From Streptomyces viridiviolaceus (lineage in GTDB: Bacteria > Actinomycetota > Actinomycetes > Streptomycetales > Streptomycetaceae), in assembly GCF_014650995.1 (NCBI RefSeq), contig NZ_BMWA01000006.1, positions 124,891 to 188,890 of the forward strand: DNA of 64,000 bases. The letters run 5' to 3'. The notes beneath the pieces are model-generated. The model saw only the letters and a list, made by a program, of their open reading frames with translations. It ran no database searches and was not told where the DNA came from. Positions 9,037-20,565 of this stretch are shown piece after piece. A program made the position numbers and the translations under genes. How positions within the stretch are numbered: position 1 is the first letter of the stretch; each line of letters begins with the position of its first letter.

Positions 9037-9960
9037 ATGCGAAGCGAGCCCGTGGTCCAGGTCCAGGCCCTGGTGAAGCGGTACGGCACGAAGACCGCGG
9101 TGGACGGCCTCGACCTGGTGGCCGGGGCGGGGGTCACCGCCGTGCTCGGCCCCAACGGAGCGGGCAAGACGACCACGGTCGAGACCTGCGAGGGGTACCG
9201 GAGGCCGGACGCCGGCACGGTGCGCGTCCTGGGCCTCGACCCGGTGCGCCAGGCCGCCGCTCTGCGGCCCCGCATCGGCGTGATGCTCCAGTCCGGCGGT
9301 GTCTACTCCGGCGCCCGGGCGGACGAGATGCTGCGCCATGTCGCCAAGCTGCACGCCCACCCCCTGGACGTCGACGCGCTGATCGAGCGGCTGGGACTGG
9401 GCTCCTGCGGCCGGACGACGTACCGCAGGCTCTCCGGCGGGCAGCAGCAGCGGCTCGCCCTGGCGATGGCCGTGGTCGGCCGCCCCGAGCTGGTGTTCCT
9501 GGACGAACCCACCGCCGGCCTCGACCCGCAGGCCCGCCGCGCCACCTGGGACCTGGTGCGGGACCTGCGCGCCGACGGCGTCTCCGTCATCCTCACCACC
9601 CACTACATGGACGAGGCCGAACAGCTCGCCGACGACGTCGCCATCATCGACGCCGGCCGGGTCATCGCCCAGGGCACCCCCGAGGAGCTGTGCCGCGGCG
9701 GCGCCGAGAACACGCTCCGCTTCAGCGGCCGGCCGGGACTCGACGTCGGCTCCCTCCTCAAGGCGCTCCCCGCCGACTGCACGGCCGCCGAGCTGACACC
9801 CGGCTCCTACCGCGTGGCCGGCAAGGTCGACCCGCAGCTGCTCGCGACGGTGACGTCCTGGTGCGCCCAGCACGGTGTGATGCCCGACCGGATCTCGGTG
9901 GAGCGGCACACGCTGGAGGACGTCTTCCTGGAGCTGACCGGTAAGGAGTTGCGCGCGTGA
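9037..9960 (+). CDS. ABC transporter ATP-binding protein (ABC-2 exporter type)
   Basis: A 307-residue ATPase with Walker A (GPNGAGKTTT, about residue 40), signature LSGGQQQRLALA, Walker B LVFLDEPTAGLDPQ and the H-loop TTHYMDEAEQLADD, followed by the C-terminal region common in drug- and polyketide-type exporters. A -10 hexamer TAGACT at 9023-9028 lies 8 nt before the ATG, with no Shine-Dalgarno, so the message is probably leaderless. It pairs with the permease gene downstream (GTGA overlap). The next gene is ctaA, so a role linked to cytochrome oxidase biogenesis is possible but unproven. Confidence 0.92.
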   Translation: MRSEPVVQVQALVKRYGTKTAVDGLDLVAGAGVTAVLGPNGAGKTTTVETCEGYRRPDAGTVRVLGLDPVRQAAALRPRIGVMLQSGGVYSGARADEMLRHVAKLHAHPLDVDALIERLGLGSCGRTTYRRLSGGQQQRLALAMAVVGRPELVFLDEPTAGLDPQARRATWDLVRDLRADGVSVILTTHYMDEAEQLADDVAIIDAGRVIAQGTPEELCRGGAENTLRFSGRPGLDVGSLLKALPADCTAAELTPGSYRVAGKVDPQLLATVTSWCAQHGVMPDRISVERHTLEDVFLELTGKELRA

Positions 9961-10733
9961 GTACGACGACCAGCGGGACCTACGCGCCGAAGCCCGGCGC
10001 GGCCCCGCTCGGCCGCATGATCGCGGCCCAGGCAGCCCTCGAGACGAAGATGCTGCTGCGCAACGGCGAGCAGCTGCTGCTGACGGTGATCATCCCCACG
10101 CTGCTGCTCGTGCTGTTCAGCTCCGTGGACATCGTCGACACCGGTGAGGGCGCGGCGGTCGACTTCCTCGCCCCTGGCGTCCTCGCGCTGGCGGTGATGT
10201 CGACGGCGTTCACCGGGCAGGCCATCGCGACCGGCTTCGAGCGCCGGTACGGGGTCCTCAAGCGGCTCGCCGTCTCACCCCTGCCACGCTGGGCCCTGAT
10301 GACCGCTAAGACGGTGTCCGTGCTGGTCACCGAGGTGCTGCAGGTCGTCCTGCTGACCGTGATCGCCTTCGCGCTGGGCTGGTCGCCGCACGGCAGCCCG
10401 TTCGCCGTGCTGCTGCTCCTGGTCCTCGGCACCGCGGCCTTCTCCGGGCTCGGCCTGCTCATGGCGGGCACGCTGAAGGCGGAGGCCACGCTGGCCGCCG
10501 CGAACCTGGTCTTCCTGCTGCTGCTCGTGGGCGGCGGGGTGATCGTGCCGCTGGACAAGTTCCCGGACGCGGCGCAGAGCGTGCTGGGGCTGCTGCCCAT
10601 CTCGGCGCTGTCGGACGGACTGCGGGACGTGCTCCAGCACGGCGCCGGGATGCCGTGGGGCGACCTGGGCATTCTCGCCGTGTGGTCCGTCGTGGGGCTC
10701 GCGGCCGCCGGGAAGTTCTTCCGCTGGGAGTAG
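9957..10733 (+). CDS. ABC-2 type transporter permease
   Basis: A 258-residue membrane protein with about six transmembrane helices. The ABC2_membrane layout is visible: an N-terminal cytoplasmic segment, LLLTVIIPTLLLVLF as helix 1, and the FERRYGVLKRLAVSPLPRW loop that contacts the ATPase. Its GTG overlaps the ATPase stop by 4 bp, and together they form one exporter. The substrate is unknown. Confidence 0.92.
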   Translation: MSTTTSGTYAPKPGAAPLGRMIAAQAALETKMLLRNGEQLLLTVIIPTLLLVLFSSVDIVDTGEGAAVDFLAPGVLALAVMSTAFTGQAIATGFERRYGVLKRLAVSPLPRWALMTAKTVSVLVTEVLQVVLLTVIAFALGWSPHGSPFAVLLLLVLGTAAFSGLGLLMAGTLKAEATLAAANLVFLLLLVGGGVIVPLDKFPDAAQSVLGLLPISALSDGLRDVLQHGAGMPWGDLGILAVWSVVGLAAAGKFFRWE

Positions 10734-10796
10734 GGAGATGCGGGGACGGGCGACCCTCGTGAAAGCATGCACAAGGCCCCGCCTACCATGGAGCGC

Positions 10797-11795
10797 GTGC
10801 CAAACGTGACCCGTGCCGACGCCGCAGCCGCCGTGCGCAACCCCCTCGCCTTCATCGCCGCACGCTGGACCCCGGACCCCCGGACGGTCCGGCGGGCGGC
10901 CATGTCCGCCCTCGTCATGTCGGTGATCATCGTGGTCACCGGCGGTGCCGTCCGGCTGACCGGCTCGGGCCTGGGCTGCCCGACCTGGCCCAAGTGCACC
11001 GACGACTCGCTGACCACCACGAGCGAGATGGGCGTCCACGGCGTCATCGAGTTCGGCAACCGCATGCTGACGTACGTCCTGTGCGCCGCGGTCGGGTGGG
11101 CGATCATCGCCGCGCGGTCGCAGAAGCCGTACCGGCGCAGCCTGACGCGGCTGGGCTGGACGCAGTTCTGGATCGTGATGTCCAACGCCGTCCTCGGCGG
11201 CATCGTGGTGCTCGTCGGCCTCAACCCGTACACGGTCGCGGCCCACTTCATCGCCACCTCGGCGCTGATCGCCGTCGCCACGGTGATGTGGCACCGCACC
11301 CGGGAGGGCGACGCGGCACCCCGCCCCCTGGTGGGCAGGTCCGTCCAGCAGCTGGTGTGGGTGCTGGTGGTCGTCTCCGCGCTGCTGATCGCGGTGGGCA
11401 CCGTGGTGACCGGCGCGGGCCCGCACGCGGGCGACTCCAGCGAGGTCGAGCGGATGCCGCTGGACTGGGAGACGGTGACCAAGCTGCACGCCGTGCTGGC
11501 GTGGATCGTGGTGACGCTGACGTTCGCCCTCTGGTTCGTCCTGAAGGCGGTGGACGCGCCCAGGGGCCCGCTGAACCGTACGCGCGACCTGTTCCTGGTG
11601 CTGCTCGCGCAGGGCGTCATCGGCTACGTCCAGTACTTCACCGACCTGCCCGAGGTCCTGGTCGGCCTGCACATGCTCGGCTCGGCGCTGGTGTGGATCG
11701 CGGTGGTGCTGGTGCTGCTGTCGCTGCGCGAGCGGCCGGAAGTACGGGCCGGTGTGCCGGAGCCGGCGGCCGAGGGCGCGCTCAGCCGGGCCTGA
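10797..11795 (+). CDS. ctaA: Heme A synthase CtaA (COX15)
   Basis: A membrane protein of about 332 residues with eight predicted helices that oxidises the C8 methyl of heme O to the formyl group of heme A. Visible features are the conserved GGAVRLTGSGLGCPTWPKC with its paired cysteines and histidines in the helices (VHGVIEFGNR, VAAHFI, TKLHAVL, VGLHML). I prefer GTG 10797 because TACCAT (10784-10789) lies 7 nt upstream as a leaderless -10; ATG 10788 or 10767 are alternatives. ctaB lies 1.6 kb away on the other strand, completing heme O and heme A synthesis for the aa3 oxidase. Confidence 0.93.
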   Translation: MPNVTRADAAAAVRNPLAFIAARWTPDPRTVRRAAMSALVMSVIIVVTGGAVRLTGSGLGCPTWPKCTDDSLTTTSEMGVHGVIEFGNRMLTYVLCAAVGWAIIAARSQKPYRRSLTRLGWTQFWIVMSNAVLGGIVVLVGLNPYTVAAHFIATSALIAVATVMWHRTREGDAAPRPLVGRSVQQLVWVLVVVSALLIAVGTVVTGAGPHAGDSSEVERMPLDWETVTKLHAVLAWIVVTLTFALWFVLKAVDAPRGPLNRTRDLFLVLLAQGVIGYVQYFTDLPEVLVGLHMLGSALVWIAVVLVLLSLRERPEVRAGVPEPAAEGALSRA

Positions 11796-11799
11796 CCGG

Positions 11800-11845
11800 C
11801 CTCACCCAAGGCCGTAGACCCGCCTCACTCAAGGCCGTAGACCCG
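11800..11845 (+). repeat. Tandem 23-bp duplication at a convergent gene junction
   Basis: Copies at 11800-11822 and 11823-11845 differ by one base (CCTCACCCAAGG against CCTCACTCAAGG). The second copy encodes the last residues and stop codon of the amidohydrolase; the first repeats them just beyond the stop. This is a recent-looking slippage event that left the frame intact. Confidence 0.9.
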
Positions 11846-12931
11846 CCGCGCGTTCCCCGACGCGATCATCCCTGCCACCCGCTGCGCGTCCCCCGGCGAC
11901 CACGCCCCCTCGGCCACCCAGGTGCCCAGCACCCGGCTGAGGGCTTCGCGGAACAGCCGGGCGCCCACGACGTGCAGCTCGGGCAGCCCCTGGGCTCCGC
12001 TGGAGAACAGGATCTTGCCGAAGGGGGCCAGCTCCAGGATCTCCGCGAGGACGGTCGCGGCGCGGGCGCCGGTGCGCACCAGGGCGGCGCCCGAGTCGGC
12101 GTACACGTGCGGGAAGACCCCGGCGAGGTGCGCGGCGTGGCGGTGGTAGGGGTAGCCGTGCAGCAGGACGAGGTCGGTGCCGAGGCCCGCGGTGGTCCGC
12201 ACGAAGTCCGTCAGCAGCACGGGGTCGGTGCGGTCGATGCGCAGGCCCGGCTCGCCCAGGCCGGCGTGCAGCTGGAGCGGCCGGCCGGAGGCGACGGCGA
12301 TCCACAGCAGGTGGCGCAGCAGCACCGGGTCGCTCAGCTCGCCGCCGACCTCGCGCCCGGCCAGCCAGCGGCCGGCCGCGCCGCGCACCTCGCCGGGCCC
12401 GGGCGGCTCCGGGGCGAGGGCGAGGCCGTGGCGCACGCCCGCGACGGAGGTGAAGGCGACCGCGTGCGCGGCGGCGCCGTGCACGGCCTCGGCGAGGTTG
12501 GCGAGGAAGGACTCGACGGTGCCGGAGGTGTCGGCGACCTGTTCGGCCAGCAGCTCCAGGCGCACGATCTCGTGGGCGTCGGCGGCCGCCGCGGAGGCCA
12601 TCTCGTCGGGACCGGTGAGGTCGCCGGGCAGCCCGGTGTCGACCAGGTACGTGGTGATGCCGCTGCCGCGCAGCAGCAGGCGGTCCGCCTCCAGGACGCC
12701 GAGTTCCCGGCGCCGGGCCAGATAGTGGGCGGGCGGGCAGTGCGGCTCCAGGCCGAGCAGCGGGGGGCACCAGCGGCGCACCGCGAACCCGGTCTGGGTG
12801 TCGAACAGGGTGGTGCCCGGCGCGGGAGGGCCCTCGGTCCGGGCCAGCTGGGCCTCGAAAGTGCCGAGACCCAGCTCCGTTCTCAGTACGCCGTGGCAGT
12901 ACTGGTCCACCAGGGACGGCGTTTCGATCAT
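11825..12931 (-). CDS. Amidohydrolase-family (Amidohydro_2) protein
   Basis: A 368-residue TIM-barrel metal-dependent hydrolase related to the amidohydrolase 2/decarboxylase group. Candidate metal-binding or catalytic segments are VDQYCHGVL near the N-terminus, PLQLHAGLGEPG, LLHGYPYHRHAAHLA and VYADSGAA. The C-terminus (ASGNARRVYGLE) has the typical family ending GNARRVYGL. The start at ATG 12931 has GGGGAG upstream. Similar Streptomyces proteins are annotated only as amidohydrolases; the substrate is unknown. It is convergent with ctaA. Confidence 0.85.
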   Translation of the reverse strand: MIETPSLVDQYCHGVLRTELGLGTFEAQLARTEGPPAPGTTLFDTQTGFAVRRWCPPLLGLEPHCPPAHYLARRRELGVLEADRLLLRGSGITTYLVDTGLPGDLTGPDEMASAAAADAHEIVRLELLAEQVADTSGTVESFLANLAEAVHGAAAHAVAFTSVAGVRHGLALAPEPPGPGEVRGAAGRWLAGREVGGELSDPVLLRHLLWIAVASGRPLQLHAGLGEPGLRIDRTDPVLLTDFVRTTAGLGTDLVLLHGYPYHRHAAHLAGVFPHVYADSGAALVRTGARAATVLAEILELAPFGKILFSSGAQGLPELHVVGARLFREALSRVLGTWVAEGAWSPGDAQRVAGMIASGNARRVYGLE

Positions 12932-12998
12932 CCGGGCTCCCCGCGTGCGGACCGTGTGCCTGACGGCTTCCTACGAGTCCTAACGGGTGAACCCGGCG

Positions 12999-13331
12999 TC
13001 AGGTGTTGCTCGGCCCTCCGACCTGGATGCCGGCCATGCGGGACCACTCGTACGGGCCCGTCCTCACCTTGGCCGCGAACTCGCCGTCGAAGTCCTCGTG
13101 GACGGTGATCCCGGCCTTCTGCACCGCCTTCTCGGCGATCTCGTAGGAGGGCGCGACCAGGTCGCCCCAGCCGCCGTCGTCGCCGACGAGCACGATCCGG
13201 GCGCCGCGCTGCCCGAGGTAGGCCACCTGACCCTCGGCGCCGCCGTGAGCCTTGGAGAAGGCGCTGATCCGCCCGGCCAGCCGGGTCGCCGTGCGCTCGG
13301 CCTTCGCGTCAACCTGCTGCGTGTCTGCCAT
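12999..13331 (-). CDS. Conserved actinobacterial protein of unknown function
   Basis: A 110-residue soluble protein without signal peptide or transmembrane helices, with an N-terminal basic helix (KAERTATRLAGRISAF) and a compact remainder (VAYLGQRGARIVLVGDDGGW). I do not recognise a characterised family. A TAGCAT hexamer at 13339-13344 lies 7 nt before the ATG with no Shine-Dalgarno, so it is probably leaderless and transcribed alone. It is codirectional with ctaB, from which a strong terminator separates it. Confidence 0.8.
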   Translation of the reverse strand: MADTQQVDAKAERTATRLAGRISAFSKAHGGAEGQVAYLGQRGARIVLVGDDGGWGDLVAPSYEIAEKAVQKAGITVHEDFDGEFAAKVRTGPYEWSRMAGIQVGGPSNT

Positions 13332-13365
13332 GACCAGGATGCTACCGACGCGTAGATCGAACGGC

Positions 13366-13407
13366 GACGGGCGGGGTGCGTGGCCTTGACCACGCGCCCC
13401 GCCCGTC
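13366..13407 (-). terminator. Terminator of ctaB
   Basis: An 18-bp stem (13366-13383 with 13390-13407) interrupted by one T/G position, with a 6-nt loop, starting 17 nt after the ctaB stop. It isolates ctaB from the small gene downstream. Confidence 0.8.
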
Positions 13408-13423
13408 GGACGGCCTCGTTGCG

Positions 13424-14371
13424 TCAGCGCAGGAACGGGTCCACCGCGACCGCCAGGAACAGCACCGACACATAGGTGATCGACCAGTGGAACAGCCGCA
13501 TCTCCTTGAGCTTGGCGCCCGTCACCTCGGCCTTGGCGCGGTTCTGCAGCCCGTGCGCCTCCCACAGCCACATGCCGCCGGCCGCGAGGGCGACCGCCGT
13601 GTAGAACCAGCCGGTGTAGCCGAGGGGCGTCAGCAGCAGCGACACCACGACCATCACCCAGCTGTAGATCACGATCTGCCGGGCGACGACCTTGTTGGAG
13701 GCGATGACCGGGAGCATCGGCACGCCCACGCGCGCGTAGTCGTCCTTCACCTTCATGGACAGCGGCCAGTAGTGCGGCGGCGTCCAGAAGAACATCACCA
13801 GGAAGAGGATGATCGGCGCCCAGGACATCGAGTTGGTCACCGCGGACCAGCCGATCAGCACCGGCAGGCAGCCCGCGATGCCGCCCCAGACGATGTTCTG
13901 CGAGGTGCGGCGCTTGAGGATCATCGTGTAGACGACCACATAGAAGAGGAGTGCGCCGAGGGAGAGCCAGGCCGACAGCCAGTTGACGGTGAGGCCGAAG
14001 AGCAGGGTCGAGACCACCGCGAGGGTGATGCCGAAGGCCAGGCACTCACGGGGGCTGACCATGCCGGTGACCAGCGGACGTTGCGCGGTGCGCTCCATCA
14101 TCGCGTCGATGTCGCGGTCGATGTACATGTTCAGCGCGTTGGCGCCGCCCGCGGACAGGTAGCCGCCGACACAGGTCAGCAGTACCAGCTTCAGGTCCGG
14201 CACACCCTGCTCGGCGAGGAACATCACCGGAACGGTGGTGATCAGCAGAAGCTCGATGATCCGCGGCTTGGTCAGCGCCACGAACGCCTTGACACGGGCC
14301 CCGAACGGCCGGTGGCTCGGCTTCTGGCTCGCACCGAGCACCCCCGCTGGACGGGATTCGACGGCCGTCAC
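13424..14371 (-). CDS. ctaB: Protoheme IX farnesyltransferase (heme O synthase) CtaB
   Basis: A 315-residue UbiA-family prenyltransferase with nine predicted helices. The two family motifs are visible: [18 protein letters not shown] (the first Asp-rich motif, preceded by [14 protein letters not shown]) and [15 protein letters not shown]. It farnesylates protoheme to heme O, the substrate of CtaA. I chose GTG 14371 because AGGGG lies 5 nt upstream; ATG 14392 and GTG 14377 are in the same frame. It is divergent from tkt. Confidence 0.93.
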   Translation of the reverse strand: MTAVESRPAGVLGASQKPSHRPFGARVKAFVALTKPRIIELLLITTVPVMFLAEQGVPDLKLVLLTCVGGYLSAGGANALNMYIDRDIDAMMERTAQRPLVTGMVSPRECLAFGITLAVVSTLLFGLTVNWLSAWLSLGALLFYVVVYTMILKRRTSQNIVWGGIAGCLPVLIGWSAVTNSMSWAPIILFLVMFFWTPPHYWPLSMKVKDDYARVGVPMLPVIASNKVVARQIVIYSWVMVVVSLLLTPLGYTGWFYTAVALAAGGMWLWEAHGLQNRAKAEVTGAKLKEMRLFHWSITYVSVLFLAVAVDPFLR

Positions 14372-14751
14372 GCACACCCCTGACAGAGACATCCCAGCAA
14401 GCCTCCCCGTGTGAAGTCCCGGTAAAGGCTCGCGCGTACCACGCCACTTTAGACGTTGCCCATACCTCGGCCTCCGCGGGGGTCGGGTCGTGTTGAGAGG
14501 GGCGCTCCGACGTGCATACGGAGAGTCGATTGAGCGGTCAGATGAGCGCCTCCGTATTCACTTGCCGAATGCGGTTTCGCCCAGTCGACAGGCGGATCCA
14601 CAAGAGTCCCGGCAGTCTGGTTTCCAGCGGAAAAACGCACGTACTTACGGGGGTAGGCTCGACCACGGCCGGCCACGCACGGATACGCCGGCAGCCGGTG
14701 GGCGCCCACGTGCACCGGCATCCGACATGTGGAGAGGAGCCCTGACTCAGG
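14372..14751. other. Divergent ctaB-tkt intergenic region (380 bp)
   Basis: No convincing gene is seen. It must hold the ctaB and tkt promoters. Candidates are a TAGGCT -10-like hexamer at 14654-14659 for tkt and a TAAAGT-like hexamer near 14445 on the minus strand for ctaB. An 8-bp inverted repeat (ATACGGAG at 14516-14523, CTCCGTAT at 14550-14557) could be an operator or leader hairpin. A GGAGAGGAG ribosome binding site for tkt is at 14731-14739. Confidence 0.5.
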
Positions 14752-16839
<2,088 letters not shown>

Positions 16840-16873
16840 CGCCCGTACACGACACGTAGGAGATGCATTTTCC

Positions 16874-17992
16874 ATGACAGACGCACTCAAGCGCCTCTCC
16901 GATGAAGGCGTCGCGATCTGGCTGGACGACCTGTCGCGCAAGCGGATCACGTCCGGCAACCTCGCCGAGCTGATCGACCAGCAGCACGTCGTGGGCGTCA
17001 CCACCAACCCGACGATCTTCCAGAAGGCGATCTCCGAGGGCGACGGCTACGACCGTCAGCTGTCGGACCTGGCCGCCCGCAAGGTGACCGTCGAAGAGGC
17101 CATCCGGATGATCACCACGGCGGACGTCCGCGACGCCGCCGACATCCTGCGTCCCGTCTTCGACGCCACCGGCGGCAAGGACGGCCGGGTCTCCATCGAG
17201 GTCGACCCGCGCCTGGCGCACAACACCAAGGCGACGGTCGCCGAGGCCCGGCAGCTGGCCTGGCTGGTGGACCGCCCCAACACGCTCATCAAGATCCCGG
17301 CCACCGAGGCGGGCCTGCCGGCGATCGCCGAGACCATCGGCAACGGCATCAGCGTCAACGTCACGCTGATCTTCTCGCTGGAGCGCTACCGCAAGGTCAT
17401 GGACGCCTACCTCACCGGCCTGGAGAAGGCCAAGGAGCGCGGCCTGGACCTGTCGAAGATCCACTCCGTGGCGTCCTTCTTCGTGTCCCGCGTCGACACC
17501 GAGATCGACAAGCGGATCGACGCGCTCGGCACCGACGAGGCCAAGGCGCTGCGCGGCAAGGCCGCCGTCGCCAACGCGCGCCTCGCCTACCAGGCGTACG
17601 AGGAGGTCTTCTCCTCCGACCGCTGGAACGCCCTGGACAAGGCAGGCGCCAACAAGCAGCGTCCGCTGTGGGCGTCCACCGGTGTGAAGGACAAGGCGTA
17701 CAGCGACACCATGTACGTCACCGACCTGGTCGCCCCCAACACGGTGAACACCATGCCGGAGGCCACCCTGCTGGCCACCGAGGACCACGGCGAGATCACC
17801 GGGGACACGGTCACCGGCACCTACGAGCAGGCCCGCGCCGACCTCGACGCGGTCGAGGCTCTCGGGATCTCCTACGACGAGGTGGTCCAGCTCCTGGAGG
17901 ACGAGGGCGTCGACAAGTTCGAGGCGTCCTGGAACGACCTGCTGAAGTCGACCGAGGCGGAGCTTCAGCGCCTCGCTCCCTCGGAGGGCTAA
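16874..17992 (+). CDS. tal: Transaldolase
   Basis: A 372-residue class I transaldolase of the long actinobacterial type. The Schiff-base lysine lies in [28 protein letters not shown] and [15 protein letters not shown] are the other family signatures. It starts at ATG 16874, 34 nt after the tkt stop, with TAGGAG upstream. It works with transketolase to interconvert sugar phosphates; the operon continues into zwf. Confidence 0.97.
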   Translation: MTDALKRLSDEGVAIWLDDLSRKRITSGNLAELIDQQHVVGVTTNPTIFQKAISEGDGYDRQLSDLAARKVTVEEAIRMITTADVRDAADILRPVFDATGGKDGRVSIEVDPRLAHNTKATVAEARQLAWLVDRPNTLIKIPATEAGLPAIAETIGNGISVNVTLIFSLERYRKVMDAYLTGLEKAKERGLDLSKIHSVASFFVSRVDTEIDKRIDALGTDEAKALRGKAAVANARLAYQAYEEVFSSDRWNALDKAGANKQRPLWASTGVKDKAYSDTMYVTDLVAPNTVNTMPEATLLATEDHGEITGDTVTGTYEQARADLDAVEALGISYDEVVQLLEDEGVDKFEASWNDLLKSTEAELQRLAPSEG

Positions 17993-17995
17993 AAA

Positions 17996-19519
17996 TTGTC
18001 AAGCAGCAACCCGCTGCGTGACCCCGCAGACCGACGGCTCCCGCGTATCGCGGGGCCGTCGGGTCTGGTCATTTTCGGCGTCACCGGCGACCTGTCCCGC
18101 AAGAAGCTCATGCCCGCCGTGTACGACCTCGCCAACCGTGGTCTGCTGCCGCCGGGCTTCTCGCTCGTCGGCTTCGCCCGCCGCGACTGGGAGCACGAGG
18201 ACTTCGCCCAGGTCGTGCACGACGCCGTCAAGGAGCACTCCCGCACGCCGTTCCGCGAGGAGGTCTGGCAGCAGCTCATCCAGGGCATGCGCTTCGTCCA
18301 GGGCACCTTCGACGACGACGAGGCCTTCGAGCGGCTGCGCGGCACCATCGAGGAACTGGACAAGGCGCAGGGCACGGGCGGCAACTTCGCCTTCTACCTC
18401 TCCGTGCCGCCGAAGTCCTTCCCCGTGGTCATCCAGCAGCTGAAGAAGCACGGGCTGGCCGACCAGAAGGGCGGCTCCTGGCGCCGCGCGGTGATCGAGA
18501 AGCCGTTCGGCCACGACCTGAGGTCGGCAGAGGAACTCAACGCGATCGTCCACGAGGTCTTCGCCCCCGACCAGGTCTTCCGCATCGACCACTACCTGGG
18601 CAAGGAGACCGTCCAGAACATCCTGGCGCTGCGTTTCGCCAACCAGATGTTCGAGCCGATCTGGAACCGGTCCTACGTGGACCACGTGCAGATCACCATG
18701 GCCGAGGACATCGGCATCGGCGGCCGGGCCGGCTACTACGACGGCATCGGCGCCGCCCGCGACGTCATCCAGAACCACCTGCTGCAGCTGCTCGCACTGA
18801 CCGCGATGGAGGAGCCCGCCTCCTTCGACGCCGACGCGCTCGCCGCCGAGAAGACCAAGGTGCTCGGCGCGGTCCGCCTCCCCAAGGACCTGGGCCGGGA
18901 CACCGTCCGCGCCCAGTACGCGGCCGGCTGGCAGGGCGGCGCGAAGGTCATCGGCTACCTCGAAGAGGAGGGCATCGACGCCCGGTCGAAGACCGACACC
19001 TACGCCGCCATCAAGCTGGGGATCGACAACCGCCGCTGGGCGGGCGTCCCCTTCTACCTGCGCACCGGCAAGCGACTGGGCCGCCGGGTCACCGAGATCG
19101 CGGTCGTCTTCCAGCGCGCCCCGCACTCCCCCTTCGACACCACCGCCACCGAGGAACTCGGGCAGAACGCGATCGTCATCCGCGTCCAGCCCGACGAGGG
19201 CGTCACCGTCCGGTTCGGCTCCAAGGTGCCGGGCACGTCGATGGAGATCCGGGACGTGTCGATGGACTTCGCCTACGGCGAGTCCTTCACCGAGTCCAGC
19301 CCGGAGGCGTACGAGCGCCTCATCCTGGACGTCCTGCTCGGCGACGCCAACCTCTTCCCGCGCACCGAGGAGGTCGAGCTGTCCTGGAAGATCCTCGACC
19401 CGATCGAGGAGTACTGGGACACCCACGGCACACCGGCCCGGTACCCGGCCGGCACCTGGGGCCCCGTCGAGGCGGACGACATGCTCGAGCGAGACGGACG
19501 GAGCTGGCGCCGGCCATGA
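17996..19519 (+). CDS. zwf: Glucose-6-phosphate 1-dehydrogenase
   Basis: A 507-residue enzyme for the first oxidative pentose phosphate step. The nucleotide-binding loop is IFGVTGDLSRKKL and the substrate-binding signature is RIDHYLGKE. The start is a rare TTG at 17996: the Shine-Dalgarno GGAGGG (17982-17987) lies inside the end of tal at ideal distance, and no other start precedes the conserved N-terminus. Only three bases separate it from the tal stop, implying coupling. Confidence 0.96.
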   Translation: MSSSNPLRDPADRRLPRIAGPSGLVIFGVTGDLSRKKLMPAVYDLANRGLLPPGFSLVGFARRDWEHEDFAQVVHDAVKEHSRTPFREEVWQQLIQGMRFVQGTFDDDEAFERLRGTIEELDKAQGTGGNFAFYLSVPPKSFPVVIQQLKKHGLADQKGGSWRRAVIEKPFGHDLRSAEELNAIVHEVFAPDQVFRIDHYLGKETVQNILALRFANQMFEPIWNRSYVDHVQITMAEDIGIGGRAGYYDGIGAARDVIQNHLLQLLALTAMEEPASFDADALAAEKTKVLGAVRLPKDLGRDTVRAQYAAGWQGGAKVIGYLEEEGIDARSKTDTYAAIKLGIDNRRWAGVPFYLRTGKRLGRRVTEIAVVFQRAPHSPFDTTATEELGQNAIVIRVQPDEGVTVRFGSKVPGTSMEIRDVSMDFAYGESFTESSPEAYERLILDVLLGDANLFPRTEEVELSWKILDPIEEYWDTHGTPARYPAGTWGPVEADDMLERDGRSWRRP

Positions 19520-20565
19520 AGACAGACCTCACGGACACCACGGCCAGCAAGATCAACAAGGCGCTGGTGCTGGGCCGCCGGGCCATCGGCACGCCCGCCA
19601 TCGGCATGGTGCTCACGCTGGTCATCGTCACCGACGAGGAGAACGCCTACGACGCGCTGAAGGCCGCGAGCGACGCCGCGCACGAGCACCCCTCGCGCAC
19701 GCTCGTGGTCATCAAGCGCGTCTCGCGCTCGCTGAGGGACCGTACGCAGTCCCGGCTCGACGCCGAGGTGCGCCTCGGCGCCGACGCGGGCACCGGGGAG
19801 ACGGTGGTCCTGCGGCTGTACGGCGACGTCGCCGACCACGCCCAGTCGGTGGTCCTGCCGCTGCTGCTGCCGGACGCGCCGGTCGTGGTGTGGTGGCCGG
19901 TGAACGGGCCGCTGGACCCGGCCAAGGACCCGCTCGGGGCGCTCGCCCAGCGGCGGGTCACCGACACCTACGCCTGCGAGGACCCGATCCGGGAGCTGAC
20001 TGCCCGGGCCGCCGCCTACACGCCGGGCGACACCGACCTGTCCTGGACCCGCATCACACCGTGGCGCTCGATGCTGGCGGCGGCCCTGGACCAGGTCGAC
20101 TGCCAGGTGCGGGCGGTCGAGGTGGAGGGCGAGGAGTTCAACCCGAGCTGCGAGCTGCTGGCGATGTGGCTCGCGGACCGGCTGGGCGTCCCGGTCGAGC
20201 GCTCCCGGTCGGACGGCCCGGGCCTGACGGCGGTCCGCCTGGACACCGACTGCGGGCCGATCGTCCTGGGCCGGGCCGACGGTTCGCTGGCGACCCTGTC
20301 CATCCAGGGTCAGCCCGACCGCGCGGTGGCGCTCAAGCGCCGCGACACGGCCGAGCTGATAGCGGAGGAGCTGCGGCGCCTCGACCCGGACGACACGTAC
20401 GCCTCGGCGCTGCGCCACGGCGTGGAGCGGCTGGGCGCACCGGCCAAAGGAGCAGCAGAGGAAGGGCCCGTCGCGGTCCCCGCTCCCGTCGAGACGGCTG
20501 CGAAAGCACCCGCGAAGGACGCGGCGCAGGAGAAGGCCCCGGTGAGGAAGGCGGCGGCGAAGTGA
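19516..20565 (+). CDS. opcA: OpcA, glucose-6-phosphate dehydrogenase assembly protein
   Basis: A 349-residue OpcA-family protein (VIVTDEENAYDALKAASDAA near the N-terminus, PVVVWWPVNGPLDPAKDPLG in the middle). In actinobacteria and cyanobacteria OpcA is needed for full activity or redox control of Zwf. The last 45 residues are a low-complexity Ala/Lys/Pro tail that is unlikely to be folded. Its ATG overlaps the zwf stop by 4 bp. Confidence 0.95.
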   Translation: MKTDLTDTTASKINKALVLGRRAIGTPAIGMVLTLVIVTDEENAYDALKAASDAAHEHPSRTLVVIKRVSRSLRDRTQSRLDAEVRLGADAGTGETVVLRLYGDVADHAQSVVLPLLLPDAPVVVWWPVNGPLDPAKDPLGALAQRRVTDTYACEDPIRELTARAAAYTPGDTDLSWTRITPWRSMLAAALDQVDCQVRAVEVEGEEFNPSCELLAMWLADRLGVPVERSRSDGPGLTAVRLDTDCGPIVLGRADGSLATLSIQGQPDRAVALKRRDTAELIAEELRRLDPDDTYASALRHGVERLGAPAKGAAEEGPVAVPAPVETAAKAPAKDAAQEKAPVRKAAAK

